This document shows, piece after piece, positions 11,266 to 22,302 of a stretch of DNA of 64,000 nucleotides. The stretch is taken from NCBI GenBank assembly GCA_037176705.1, contig CM073898.1, positions 35,653,488 through 35,717,487 on the forward strand, given 5' to 3'. Origin of the DNA: Molossus alvarezi (taxonomy: Eukaryota > Chordata > Mammalia > Chiroptera > Molossidae). The notes below the pieces were generated by a model. The model was not told where the DNA came from, did not search any database, and saw only the letters and a program-made list of their open reading frames with translations. The stretch's first letter is position 1. Each line of letters starts with the position of its first letter. Made by a program: the position numbers and the translations under genes.

Positions 11266-12689
11266 ACTAAAGCTGTAATTATAAACAACGGTGCTGTCTT
11301 TAGTGATTTACAAGGCTTTTAAAATTCTCCAAATCTCCTAGGGGCAACATAAGGAACAACTATTTTTATTCATTGCTGAATAAATATTTTTGGTTTAACC
11401 AAATCTTTACTTATCACAGAAATTAATTTTTATAATGTAAGCTTCCTACTTTTTGTTATTCATCGCAGTCATTATTTATGAATTTCAAAGGAAACAACAT
11501 GGTATGGAGGCTGTGTAGTCTTTTCCTTTCAAGAACATCATCCCTAACTAAAGTTCACTCAATTATTCAAATTGTCATTTTTTCCCTTATGATGTGAATA
11601 CAGTTTGACTATTTCAAGAAAAGTTGTGATGATTAATAAGGACTTTTTGTACAAAATGCCAGACAAGGGAAAGGAAATGAGCTTCTAATCCATATTATTG
11701 TCATTCTGACTATGATTCACTCACATCTACAGGACATATGCCTGACAGATCTTTAGGCTTGAAAAGCAAAAAAGAGACCAGTACCTGGGGACTGTGCTTT
11801 TCAAGCTTACACAGCAGGATAGGAAGAAAAGAGGTCAGGATTTGTGCTAATGGAACAGCAAAGAATAACGTATTTGTCAGAATATGAGACACAGTTATAT
11901 TTAAGGAAAAGTTGACCTAAAATTGCTGACCATCTCACTGTCTGATAGTGAAGCATTGGCTTCACCTTAAGCACTCAGACTTTTATTCTCATCAGGTATG
12001 CAAGAGCTCTTCCGAACAACAAGTGAGCTAGTCATGTTTATGGCGTTTTCTTAATCAGTACTGCAATGCCATGCCTGCGTAACTACCCCCCCCCATTTTA
12101 TTCCACCTGAAATCTAACCTCATCTCAATATTGAGTAAATCTATCCTAAATACAACTTTAAAAGGTAATAATTCACACCTTTAAAGGTAAAACTACTAAA
12201 ATAAGAAAAATGTTTTGCATTATGACAAAACACACATGATCACAGAGACACACACAAATTAATTTCACCAAAAAAAAAAAAAAAATCCTACCCTTCGTAT
12301 CTACAAAGCATTTACATTTTCCATTCCTTTTCGTTCTGTTCCATTTTATTTAATTACACTGCACAAATACTAATCATGAGCCAGCGAATATATTTCATGA
12401 TCCTCTAAGTAACGGTTCCTAAGATGCAGACCTCTTTTGTGCCCAAGATTATTTTGGGAGATCCACTAAGTCAATTTTTTTTTTTTTTTCCAAACGATGC
12501 TAAAACATCATTTGCCTTATTCACTCTCATTCTCCGTTGAGAGTATTTTAGAATTTTCCAGAAGCTACATATGATGATGTCATCACTCTGACAGCTAACG
12601 GAAGATATGCTTATATAAGTTTTAATTTTTTTTTCTCAGTATTAATTTGTAATACAATAAATATAATCACATAAACAAAAGTCCTTTGG
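11266..12689. other. Unassigned AT-rich DNA, no gene seen
   Basis: Contains a C9 run (12086-12094), A16 (12270-12285) and T15 (12475-12489). No recognised family or exon. Confidence 0.5.
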
Positions 12690-12765
12690 GCTTCTCAATA
12701 AATTTTAAGACTATAAAGGAATCATGAGACCAAAAAGTTTGAGAACTGCTGATCTAAAGCAAACT
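12690..12765 (+). mobile_element. Probable hAT-Charlie (MER5-like) 3' end relic
   Basis: CATGAGACCAAAAAGTTTGA followed by GAACTGCTGATCT resembles the closing terminal repeat of MER5-type non-autonomous hAT elements ('ctttgagaaccactg'). The matching 5' end was not found, so this is a fragment and the assignment is tentative. Confidence 0.4.
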
Positions 12766-12819
12766 GCATTTTGAAAAACACTGACTTAAATGGAATCACT
12801 GCACACACACACACATTTT

Positions 12820-13110
12820 CTATAACTCTCTATTGCCTGCAAAACAAATGCAAAAAATGCAACCTGGCACCAAATGTCTTCAACAATGTGCTGTGATTCT
12901 GCTCTTCCTTAGAAACGATTCTTTGCTCTCAAAAAGAACTCTTAAGTCCCCTAAACATGCCGTGTTCACTTCTGCCTTTGAGTTTTACTTCATATTCTGT
13001 TCCTAAAATATCTTTAAGCCTGTTTTCTGACCAGATAAATCCTACCTGTGTCAACATCTGCAATTACTGGCTCTGCTTTATGTCAATTTTTTAAAGAACT
13101 GACCCTTCAG
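12820..13110 (+). mobile_element. L2 (LINE2) fragment
   Basis: CTCTATTGCCTGCAAAACAA, CCTAAACATGCCGTGTTCAC, TTCTGCCTTTGAGTTTTACT and CATATTCTGTTCCTAAAATA follow the order of the L2 blocks 'cattgcctgcaggataaa', 'aaacacgccatgctcc', 'gcctctgtgcctttgctc', 'gctgttccctctgcc'. Plus strand, strongly decayed. A (CA)6 run at 12802-12814 lies just before it. Confidence 0.6.
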
Positions 13111-13997
13111 GACTCCTTGCATTCACGTGGTTTCTACAGACCTAGGGAATCCACAGTAGGAAGAGGACTCTAATTTTTAATATGTTTTTGGAATATATTC
13201 ACTTAAAAATTTTTTCTTTGAGAATGATTGACAGATTAATGCTGGATTATCTTAAGTTTTCTTTTTACATTTTCTTGAGCTACTGTGTCATGCATAGTTT
13301 TTCTTCATTTATATTTTGGAGAGAAAATGCTATCCTTTTCTCCCCCAAAATGCTGTCCCTTTATGCTTTGAGAAGGCACACTATTTACACACACTGAATT
13401 AAGATAACATCCATGCTATTTAAATATAAACATAAAATCTAGGGGAGCAATTAATATTCATAATAGAGAAAAAAACTGATAATCCGTCTCAGTAATGTTA
13501 GAATATCACAGTAATCAGGAAATGTGACCCTGTGTGAATTTCTGTAGATGAAGACTGAATACACCACAAAGAGTAATCAATTACATCACATACCAGATGT
13601 CCTAAGCGAGCAAGCTTTGCTATACATGCTGCGATTCACAATTAAGATACAGACTAGAAGCATTCTATGCAGAATTAAAAAGGATAATCATCAAAGGTCA
13701 AACATGCTTTCTCACGTTGAATTTAATTGTGCAACAGGTCACTGGGCATTTTTAAGGCATAACTTAAGATTCTTAAAATTAGCACTTTATAATTAACCAA
13801 ACAGCGTAATACAATTACAAATGTGAAAAAAAAAAACATAGTTAAAATGACATAGACAGAACTCATCTCTTGTTCATCAATCATGACAGAATAACTCATT
13901 AATATTTTAAAATACCACATATAACAAAAGAGAAGAAGGGAGAGAGAAAACATTTAGAGCATGTTTATTACATATAATATATTCTCTTATTCAAAAC
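13111..13997. other. Unassigned AT-rich DNA, no gene seen
   Basis: Frames of 71-82 codons occur by chance on both strands. No homology recognised. Confidence 0.5.
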
Positions 13998-14009
13998 ATT
14001 GCTTAATCA

Positions 14010-14099
14010 GCCCTGGCAGGTTTGGCTCAGTGGTTGGAGCATCGGCCTGCAGACCAGAGAGTCCCGGGTTTGGTTCCCGCTAGGGGCGATGTACCAAAA
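14010..14099 (+). mobile_element. tRNA-head-only Ves insertion (tailless)
   Basis: Only the tRNA-derived head is present: GCCCTGGCAGGTTTGGCTCA, then CCCGGGTTTGGTTCCCGCTA and GGGGCGATGTACC, after which the element stops with A5. A perfect 12-bp duplication attgcttaatca flanks it at 13998-14009 and 14100-14111, so the 90-bp unit was inserted as such and not trimmed later. The body, TC run and tail are missing. The first bases GCCCTGG can pair with the CTAGGGGC near the end, as in a tRNA acceptor stem. Confidence 0.88.
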
Positions 14100-14130
14100 A
14101 TTGCTTAATCATTAAAAATAAGGCACCCCT

Positions 14131-14475
14131 GCCCAAACTGGGTGACTCAGTTGGCTGGAGCATGGTCCCCATACACCAAAGAGTTGCAGGTTCAATTCCC
14201 AATCAGGGCACATACCCAGCTTGCGGGTTCAATTCCTGGTTGGGGTATGTACATGAGACAACTGATGGATGTTTCTCTCTCACATTGATCTCTCTCTCTC
14301 TTTTTTCCTCTCTCTATAAAATCAATAAAAACATATCCTCAGGGCCCGGGCCAGTTTGGCTCAGCAGTTGAGCATCAGCCTACGGACCAGAGAGTCCCGG
14401 GTTCGGTTCCCACTAGGGGCAAGTAATCCGCCCCCCCCACACACACACAAAACATATCCTCAGGGGAGGATTTTA
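14131..14475 (+). mobile_element. Ves-type SINE, short subtype, interrupted
   Basis: Head GCCCAAACTGGGTGACTCAG, box B-like GGTTCAATTCCC, body GAGACAACTGATGGATG, TC run, tail CAATAAAAACATATCCTC. A second SINE head is inserted into the tail at 14344-14448. Imperfect flanks aaaataaggcacccct and aaaatggggcattcccc suggest a decayed duplication. Confidence 0.88.
14344..14448 (+). mobile_element. Second tRNA-head-only Ves insertion, nested
   Basis: Head sequence GCCCGGGCCAGTTTGGCTCA, CCCGGGTTCGGTTCCCACTA, GGGGCAAGTAATCC, then C8 and (CA)n. It ends at nearly the same head position as the copy at 14010-14099. A perfect 16-bp duplication aaaacatatcctcagg, 14328-14343 and 14449-14464, proves independent insertion into the tail of the older SINE. 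Confidence 0.88.
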
Positions 14476-14950
14476 AAAAATGGGGCATTCCCCATTAAAA
14501 ACAAAAAACTAAAAAAAAGAGCTTTCTCCTCTTGGGATCATTTTAACAGGTTTTGCAACAAGATGATTTTGCTAAACTAACCAGGTTATTTTCTCAACTA
14601 AAACTATCTATAAAAAAAGCAATATATCTTTCTACTGGTACTATAATGACCTATACATATTTAAGTGTTTTTTTTTTTTTTTTTAGTGTTCCAGAATTAT
14701 ATATTCATTTTAAAGAAATTAGAAGATAAAAATATATAAAAAGATATTACCTGAAATTTCAATGCCCCAAAGTAAACACCATTCAAATTTTGGTATATAT
14801 CCTTCTAGAGAATATACCATACAAATGAATATAATATATGCATATTGTAGATAGATTTATTTTTAAATGAACAGGCATTTCAAATACTATTTCATAACCT
14901 ACTTAGTAAATAGTAACAAATATATTTTCATCCCACATAATCAATGTTTA

Positions 14951-15240
14951 TTTTTATTTTTGATTTTTAGAGAAAGAGAGAGGAAGGGAGGAAGAGAGGG
15001 AAGGAAGGAGAAGGGGAGAGGAAAGGAGGAAGAGGGGGAGGGAGGCAGAGGGAGGGAGGCAGAGGGAGGGACTGGGAGAGAGATAGAGATAGAGCAAGAG
15101 AGGTAGAAGCATCAATTCATTGTTCCACTTATTTATGCATTCATTAGTTGTTTCTTGTATGTGTCCTGCCCAGGGATCGAACCTACAACCTTGGTGTATT
15201 GGTATGACACCCTAACCAACTGATTTACCCAGCTGGGGTG
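14951..15240 (-). mobile_element. Older tRNA-derived SINE with expanded purine tract
   Basis: On the minus strand: head with CCCAGCTGGGTAAATCAGTT, GTTAGGGTGTCATACCAATA, box B-like AGGTTCGATCCC and GGCAGGACACATAC. It is related to Ves but lacks the youngest diagnostic bases. The TC body has expanded to about 140 bases. Flanks atcaatgttta and atcaatattttta are a decayed duplication. Confidence 0.75.
14965..15105 (+). repeat. Polypurine (GA-rich) tract in SINE
   Basis: About 140 bases that are nearly all A or G on this strand, with an internal duplicated unit GGGAGGGAGGCAGAG at about 15036-15066. It inflates an apparent 79-codon frame rich in Arg, Glu and Gly that is not a gene. Confidence 0.85.
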
Positions 15241-15480
15241 TATCAATATTTTTAATGTCTGCATAATATGCTATCAATGACCACATCATAATCCAGCTTA
15301 AAATCTTTCACTGGATGATCAGTCCTCTTCCTTCTAACTACTGATATTGTAAACAGTGCTAGGGTGAATATCTGATTATTATAATTTGCACATCCTTCTG
15401 ATTGTTTTGAATATAACTGTGCCAGATGCATGTTGTCGATACATATTTATTGCATGAACGACTGGACAGATGAATAAAGT

Positions 15481-16876
15481 AATAAGTGTAGGTTTCAAAA
15501 GTATCCACTTCAAGGGTATGTATATTTGACATTGTGATTTTGAGTCATTATTTCACACACTGTTGTGCTTTTCCCTTTGAATTGTAATAAAGAAAATAAA
15601 CACTTAATTATTAAATTACTTTCATCCCTGGATGCTTCCTTAACACATGTGGCCTTGTGCGACTATCAGAAATACTCTGTGAGATAATCTACCAAACTAT
15701 TGCTCTGACAGAGTAGAAAAACAGGATTACTGTTTTTAAGAACAGTATAAATTTTGACCTCACACTGTAATTTTCCCATTATTTTCTTACATAAAATATT
15801 TACAATTACATGGGAATAGAAATTATTTCAGCATAATTCATAGGTCCCACATTCTTTCTAGAGTTTTCTAAATTTGACTTCAAAAGCATCTATTGTGCTT
15901 TTATGTCCTACATTATGCTAGTCACTATGGGGGATATTAAAAAGCTTGATATAGTTAAAAACACAGAATCTTGTATGGCCATCAGTATGTTATTTGGTGA
16001 CCAAAGTAAAACAAAAAAAAAGTAGCAGCAGGTTTCTCTCCATTATGAGAAAAAGCTTTGTGGTTCATGCTCCAGCTGAGATACATAGAAGCAATATTCA
16101 CACCAGTTGGAGGGAAGACAGAACTTCGCACCAATGGATGATGTGACAGCAATTCCATCCCTACTCTCAGCACAGTAATCGGCTTGTTTAAACCACTTGG
16201 AAACCAGCCAGTTTCAGGTATTCTCATCTTGGGATAGTAGCCAGCTATTCGCAACAAAACCAGAACAGGAGGCCAGATGTGCAACATATAAGAATAAGGA
16301 TTATTTTCCTGTTAATTGCTTTCTCCGGACAGTGCGGAATATAATTCATACTGAAAGTTACAAATTACTGAATCTTATTCAACCTGTGGAGAACACCTTG
16401 GATTCTCACCCAGTAACTCGAGCACACTGACAGGATCTCTCGCCAGGAAGAGATTCTATTTAGGCAATGGTAAACAACCAATACCATCCAGACTTGAGTA
16501 AATTCCGTAACATTTTCCTATATTGCTTCTTTGCCTACCTGAATTATCCATTTTCCTGTAAGGGGTGGGGGGTGGGAGGGGTGTTAAAGCATAAGTAATG
16601 GTTTCAAACATCTGTTTGTTCACATTTGAACAAAAGTTGTCCCATGATTGGAAGCCAAATATTGTCACCATTACCTTGTTTGTTCTCTGCAAATAAAAGA
16701 GTAAAATTGCCAAATGAAAAGGAAAAGTGAGAGGTAGCCAAGAGCACAAATAAGCCAAAAATGTACCTTAAGATAGTGTTGCATATTCGTCTCTGAGTTT
16801 TTCTGTTGCTGGTATGGTTTTACTAGAGTTAAAAGTATTCAAGTTAGGGAGAGTATGGTTAAAGTTCTGAACAGCT
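15481..16876. other. Unassigned DNA, no gene seen
   Basis: A 101-codon minus frame at 15982-16287 and a 100-codon minus frame at 16456-16758 occur here. Neither has a recognised domain, and no splice or promoter context is evident. The part 16050-16440 is less AT-rich and could be an unrecognised old LTR or conserved stretch. Confidence 0.4.
16562..16581 (+). other. G-quadruplex-forming motif
   Basis: Four G-runs of 4, 6, 3 and 4 with single-base loops (T, T, A): ggggtggggggtgggagggg. Very short loops give the most stable quadruplex class. It stands outside any repeat I recognise. Confidence 0.75.
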
Positions 16877-17062
16877 GCCCTGGCCAGCGCGGCTCAGTTG
16901 ATCTAAGTGTTGTCCGGTACACGAAAGGGTTGTGGGTTCAATCCCAGGTCGGGGCACATATGGGAGGCAACCAATCAATGTTTCCCCCAACACCCTTCCT
17001 CTCTTTCTAAAAAGCAATAAAAACATATCCTCAGGTGTAGAATTAAAAAAAAAAAAAAAAAG
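16877..17062 (+). mobile_element. Ves-type SINE, short subtype, internally deleted
   Basis: Head GCCCTGGCCAGCGCGGCTCA, box B GGTTCAATCCCAGG, then GGGAGGCAACCAATCAATG, tail AGCAATAAAAACATATCCTC and an A-run of about 18. The second half of the body is shortened. No clear duplication was found. Confidence 0.88.
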
Positions 17063-17431
17063 GTATAATCTCTCTTTTTAAAAAAAATCCGGAAGACTGC
17101 TTTCTATAATCTGTAGAAAAGTTTTGCTCTGTCCTTTTCATCTTTTGAATAAGTTACAAATATTAATTGATTATGAATGGTGGTGGTAATGAGCATCATT
17201 GTAAGATGTTTACTATTTAAATAAAAGCAGCTTTCATCATGAAGCAGATTTAGAAGACGGAAGTAAATAAATTCATGCAGGAATGCATTATCTCTATTCA
17301 GTCAAGAAGATCTATAGATGCTAACATAATATATTCACTATCACACTAAAATTTTTATAGGAAAAAAAGGCATTAATTAATCCTATTGTCCCAGGTAGCT
17401 TTCATGAATTTTATTATAAAAACATTTATTT

Positions 17432-17676
17432 GCCCTGGCCAGTTTTGTTCAGTGGTTAGAGCATCGGCCTACGGTCCAGAGAGACCGGGTTCGGTTCCCG
17501 CTAAGGGCGCGTACCTCAGTTGCAGTTTGTCCCTGGCCCTGGTTGGTTGTGTGGGTGGCAGCCACTTGATGTGTCCCTTTCATGTTGATGTTTTTTTCTC
17601 TCTCTTTCTCCCTCCCACTCTATCTGAACAAAAAAATGGAAAAATGTCTCCGGGTGAGTATAAAAAACACACACAA
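17432..17676 (+). mobile_element. Ves-type SINE, young subtype
   Basis: Head GCCCTGGCCAGTTTTGTTCA, box B GGGTTCGGTTCC, GTACCTCAGTTGCAGTTTGT, GGTGGCAGCCACTTGATGTG, TC run, tail ACAAAAAAATGGAAAAATGT. A perfect 14-bp duplication aaaaacatttattt at 17418-17431 and 17677-17690. Confidence 0.95.
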
Positions 17677-17754
17677 AAAAACATTTATTTTAACTGAGAC
17701 CGTATTTCCTGCACATTTGCTCTTGCAGGTCTGTATCTAGAAAGATTACCTGTG

Positions 17755-17980
17755 CCTAGCATGTGTGGTTCAGTGGTTGAGCATCAATCCATGCACCAAG
17801 GGGTCACCAGTTCGATTCCGGGTCAGGGCACATGCCCAAGTTGGAGGGCCAAATCCCCAGTGGGGGGCATGGAGGAGGTGGCCAATCGATGTTCTCTCTC
17901 ATTGATGTTTCTATCTCTCTCTCCCTCTCCCTTTCTTTTTCTCTAAAATCAATGAGGAAAAAAAAATTTAAAAAAAAAAA
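17755..17980 (+). mobile_element. Ves-type SINE, short subtype
   Basis: Head CCTAGCATGTGTGGTTCAGT, box B AGTTCGATTCCGGG, GGGGCATGGAGGAGGTGGCC, AATCGATG, TC run, tail TCTAAAATCAATGAGG plus A-run. A perfect 14-bp duplication aaagattacctgtg at 17741-17754 and 17981-17994. Confidence 0.95.
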
Positions 17981-17994
17981 AAAGATTACCTGTG

Positions 17995-19724
17995 GTGGAA
18001 ATATTTTTCATAATTTCTATATAAACCTCAATATATCCTTCCCTCCTGTTTAAAAAATTGCCCTAAACAGTTATTATTTCTTGTAGGTATAGAGACCAAG
18101 TGTGGCATTAAAATGCATATATGTATTACCAAATTAGATATAAAGAGTTATTATATAAATCTTTCCTGGGATCATCTGGAATGTAAAGTGTAAGCCCTTT
18201 CTACAGACAGGAAACACAAGAAAGGTAAACTGAATTCTGAAATATAATGTTTATTTCCTAAAACTATTGAAATTCTATACATTTATTCATTGTGGAATAC
18301 AGTTGCTTCAGTCATTTGTATTGTCTGTTAATTGTGTGTTTATAAAACTATGTTTTTATTTTTGGCATTTATCCATTAATCATAAATTGATTCAAAAGTT
18401 CTTAACAAAAGGAACAGTCTACAAAATAAATCCTTTGAGTTACAATGCCTTTGCCAGATTTTGGCTCACAAATTAGAAAAGGAAATGACAACTACCAACA
18501 AAGGGATTCCAGAGGTGAGTATGGATATTCTCCTGGTGACAGGCATTTTTGCAAGTCCGGAGCCTACTCATTTTTCTGGATAAAGGATGGGTGTGTGTGT
18601 GTGTGTGTGTGTGAGTGTGTGTGAGTGATCTACACAGATAGAGGTTTAACATTTTTAAACAATGGTTCATTGATATTAATACAAATAAATACAGATATAT
18701 TTTTTAAAGAAAAGAGAAGGAAAGTGTCCCTGAATATAATTGATATAAACTCTTTTAATACTGGAATCTCAGAGAACATTTGAGCTTCCATTGTTCATTT
18801 TGGTTATTTATAGTAAACTCCAATTTCAACCTGGAGGGAAAAGTAAAATCCATACAAACCTTGAAATAAATAACAAAAAAAGAAAGAAAGAAAAAGAAAT
18901 AACAAAAGAGGCAAAAAGCAATGACGAAACAATTATACATATTTATCTTATAATTTACTCTTCCAACTCCACTGTTTGAGTGATTTTTAGCAATGATTAG
19001 CTAAAAACCATTTCTTCATAGTGATTTTTATTTAATTGCAAAAGAATTTCTAAAGGACAAATCAAGTCTATTAGGCTCCAGGAATAAATTACTTTAGGCA
19101 ACTCTGCTCCTCTTAGTTTTGTTAACGAAAAGCCTATCTTAAAAAAGCAAGTCATGCACTGAAACCATTCTGTTTTGTACTTCATCAATAGTTAATTTGA
19201 ACTTCACTGCATTATGTTCACTGGATGTCTGCTCTGAACCAAGGCTGCCTAAGAAATGTTTCTAACTTGCCATCAAAAAAGGCCTTTATTATTATTATTA
19301 TTAACACAATGTATCACATATAGGAGGTGCTTCATAGACAGTAGATAATGAATAATAATTAAGATTATCTGAACTTCACCTTCTGAAAACAACTATGGGC
19401 ATTTTTAACTCAAAGGCCATTCAACATCTGATCTGATTTTTCCCCCTTTTGGCACTTAATTATAAAACTTGTTCTCTGACTAGAAAGATGTGAAACTGGA
19501 AACATAAAAGCAATAAGAAATGTGTCCATATTTTTCATAACTATTTGATCATTTTAATATATGCATAATATTATCTTATTTTAAGACACCCACTAATAAA
19601 GTAATACTAACTCAAAATTATCTTCTTTTCCATTCTGCCTAATGAATTTGGTTTGTGAACACATAATTATAACTTACTAAAGTTTTGTGAGAGTCATCTA
19701 CCATTTTTTCACTTATTTACTCAT
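17995..19724. other. Unassigned AT-rich DNA, no gene seen
   Basis: Contains the GT microsatellite at 18590-18624, an A/G-rich run near 18879-18913 and a (TTA)6 run at 19286-19303. Frames of 60-70 codons are unsupported. Confidence 0.5.
18590..18624. repeat. (GT)n microsatellite with GTGA interruptions
   Basis: About 12 uninterrupted GT units, then GTGAGTGTGTGTGAGTG. Confidence 0.9.
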
Positions 19725-19739
19725 TCAGTCATTCTTCTT

Positions 19740-19992
19740 CTTTTTTTTTTTTATCCTCACCTGAGGACATTTTTCCATTTTTTGTTCAGGTAGAGTGGGA
19801 GGGAGAGAGAGGAACAGAGAGAGAGAGAGAAACATCGATGTGAAAGGGACACATCGAGTGGCTACCACCCACACAACCGACCAGGGCCGGGGACAAACTA
19901 CAACCGAGATACGCGTCCTTAGCGGGAACCGAACCCGGGTCTCTCAGGATCGCAGGCCGACGCTCTAACCGCTGAGCCAAACCGGCCAGGGC
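19740..19992 (-). mobile_element. Ves-type SINE, young subtype, antisense
   Basis: Minus strand: head GCCCTGGCCGGTTTGGCTCA, GCGGTTAGAGCGTCGGCCTG, box B GGGTTCGGTTCCCG, GTGGCAGCCACTCGATGTG-like body, TC run and tail TGGAAAAATGTCCTCAGGTG. A perfect 15-bp duplication tcagtcattcttctt at 19725-19739 and 19993-20007. It keeps many CpGs in the head, a sign of recent insertion. Confidence 0.95.
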
Positions 19993-20007
19993 TCAGTCAT
20001 TCTTCTT

Positions 20008-21765
20008 AATTTCAAAATAAAGTTCTGTAAGTCAGTGTTTTATATAAAGTCTATATATTCATCAAATTACTAATGCCATCTTTCCCAATCAAGATTTACT
20101 CAAATTTTTATATTAGAAGCTCTGCTTACAAGTCACAGACCATTTACTGATGATTAATCCAAATATAGTATAGACACCATGGTTTCTGTTTTTGCCATTT
20201 AGTTATGTCCAATTAAGTGTTCTTAAACTTACACAGCTAAGATTATCTACCAAATGAGATGGGGTGGAAGCTACTCTTTGCATTCAAGGTGTGAGGAGTC
20301 CTCATTTTCCCCTAGATAACAATTTCTTTCATTTTCCAGAGCCACTGTGGTGTGTTTCTCCAGCATAGAGAATGTTTCTTCCCTATTTCAGGGGATACCC
20401 AACACAACATTTTCTGTGGCAACCTAATGGAAAGAAGTGCAAGTCCCCACCAGTGGCACCTGTCTTAGCCTTTTCCTAGAATAAGAAACTACTGATAGCC
20501 CTATTTCCGCCTGTTCTTAGGACCTCCTCAGAGAACAACTAACAAATTGTTACTACTGCTGGTATTCCTAGAGAAAGGCTCTACAGTTATCCGTCTATAT
20601 ATATGATTCGAAATAATGAAAACAAAGAACAATATGCAACAGAATGTATGTGGCCTACAATGCCCAAAATATTCAAACCTGGCCCTTTAGAGAAAAATAA
20701 ATAAATAAGTGCCAATCCCTATTCTGTGGTATATATACTTTGCCGAATACATTTGCCTATTATAAAAAGAACCTTACATTCCTAGAATAGAGGCACATAA
20801 AGAGAAAAAAAAATCTTCACATTTTTCTGCTGAGTCATAGGCTGAAGGTTCTATCTAGGATAGGAAAGGATAAATGTTTCAGAATTTTTTTACAATTTTT
20901 TTCTCAGTAAATATGAACCAGTCTGTGTTCTAAGTTAAAAGTATATTGGCCTATATCTTTAATATCCCTAAAGGCACCAAAGTTATGCTTTTATTTTAGC
21001 CAAAATGTTGTTAAGCAAAGGAAGGCTTCTTTAGGGAATATCAACAAATCAACTAAATGGCATAGGGTAATTAAAAAAGATAAACAGCTTACAGAGTAAT
21101 TCACTTATACTAGACATCAATTTTGTTGTTGTTGATGGAGCTAAACAAAATCCACTCCTGCTCTAAATACTTTATGGATCGATTTAAGAAAATTTTAGTT
21201 ATATGATACTGTAAATTAAATGTTCTCATAAAGTTACTGACATATTGGATTGGGATCGAAGATTCATTCATTACCTGCCCATATTCATTTCTGCTTCAAA
21301 TCCATGACATGACAAAAAATATATACTTTTAAAAGATCCAAAAGAAAACAGAGTAGCAGTGAGAGATAACAGATTTTGAGGGCTACTTTCAGAACAGAAA
21401 ACAGACAGAAAAAAAAAAAAAAACAATGAGTGAAGTAAATTCAAAGATGACCACAGACTAAAATACACCTGGGACAAAATGCTGTAGAATTGAGAGTAAA
21501 GAAGGCTCCAACCAGGAAATGCATTCAGACCACCAGGGCGAGTCAGCCCCGCTCCTCTGCCCGACTTCCTTCTCTGTTACAGGGAAGACACTGTGCAGCA
21601 ATGACAATTACTTCCAGTCGAACCAATAAATGTGATTGTTGAGGATGTGGGTGTAGGGCTGCTGGCCCTGCAGACAAACTACCGCCACACCTGGTCCTGC
21701 AATTCCTCCACTCCCTCCTCTAACCACCACCATCACTCTCGTTGTTTTCATTCACATTATCATCG
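20008..21765. other. Unassigned DNA with a hAT-like scrap, no gene seen
   Basis: The scrap at 20630-20735 is listed separately. 21480-21720 is less AT-rich (GGGCGAGTCAGCCCCGCTCC at 21537-21556). An A18 run lies near 21407-21423. No exon or promoter could be supported. Confidence 0.45.
20630..20735 (+). mobile_element. Possible hAT-type non-autonomous element, 3' end
   Basis: GAATGTATGTGGCCTACAAT, CCCAAAATATTCAAACCTGG and CCCTTTAGAGAAAAA resemble the widespread mammalian hAT-derived ending 'atggcccgcaaagcctaaaatatttactatc..ccctttacagaaaaagttt'. The other end was not found. The subfamily is left open. Confidence 0.4.
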
Positions 21766-22010
21766 CCAGTAATACCTATTGAACTTACAACATTTTAGGT
21801 AATACACTAAGCAATTTTATGTGTATTCTCTTAATATTAAATCCTTAACTTCATAAGGTATATATCATTATTAGCTCCATATTCTGAATGAAAGAACTGA
21901 GACATAGAGGAGTTGATCACTTACCAAAGGCTATAGCTATTAGGTTGTGGAGGTGAATTCAAGCTTAGGTCTGTCTGGCTTCAAAGTTCATTTATTTAAC
22001 CACCAGAACA
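21766..22010 (+). mobile_element. MIR SINE
   Basis: CCTATTGAACTTACAACATT, TACACTAAGCAATTTTATGT, CATTATTAGCTCCATATTCT, GAAAGAACTGAGACATAGAG and AGGTCTGTCTGGCTTCAAAG track the MIR consensus from start to end, ending near TTAACCACC. Plus strand, nearly full length, strongly diverged. Confidence 0.8.
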
Positions 22011-22302
22011 AGTTGTTTTTCTAAATACTCAACATACATGCTAATAGTCAATATCACCAACATCCATAATAGGCATTTTCAAACACAGGTTAAGCAGAAA
22101 ACTAGAAATCACTATACATTTGAAGAATATCAACAATATGAAAGAGAGTACCAATTTCAACTAAAAGAAGAAATCACACTGGAAAAAGCAAAGAATAAAA
22201 AAATAAATATGAGTAATAAATATAAGTATGAATCTGAAGGAATTAAAGAGGTCTTGCTATCATTAAAAAAAAATCTTGAAAAATAAAACAAATATATAAT
22301 TT

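Larger units (their letters stand above)
14600..15480 (-). mobile_element. Decayed antisense L1M/HAL1-type relic
   Basis: Segments such as ATATGCTATCAATGACCACA, TCCAGCTTAAAATCTTTCAC and GATATTGTAAACAGTGCTAG follow, in antisense, the order of the old L1/HAL1 3' region ('ggctgcatagtattccat', 'ttatttaaccagtcccct', 'gctattacaaacaatgctg'). A SINE at 14951-15240 splits it. Limits are approximate. A T17 run sits at 14668-14684. Confidence 0.5.

Noticed and set aside
15982..16758. Two minus-strand frames of about 100 codons as exons
   Set aside because: No domain, no shared phase with plausible splice sites, and no conservation evidence.
19740..19992. tRNA gene suggested by box A and box B motifs
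   Set aside because: The motifs belong to the head of a SINE; anticodon and acceptor stems do not form a proper tRNA. The same applies to the other SINE copies and to the head-only insertions.
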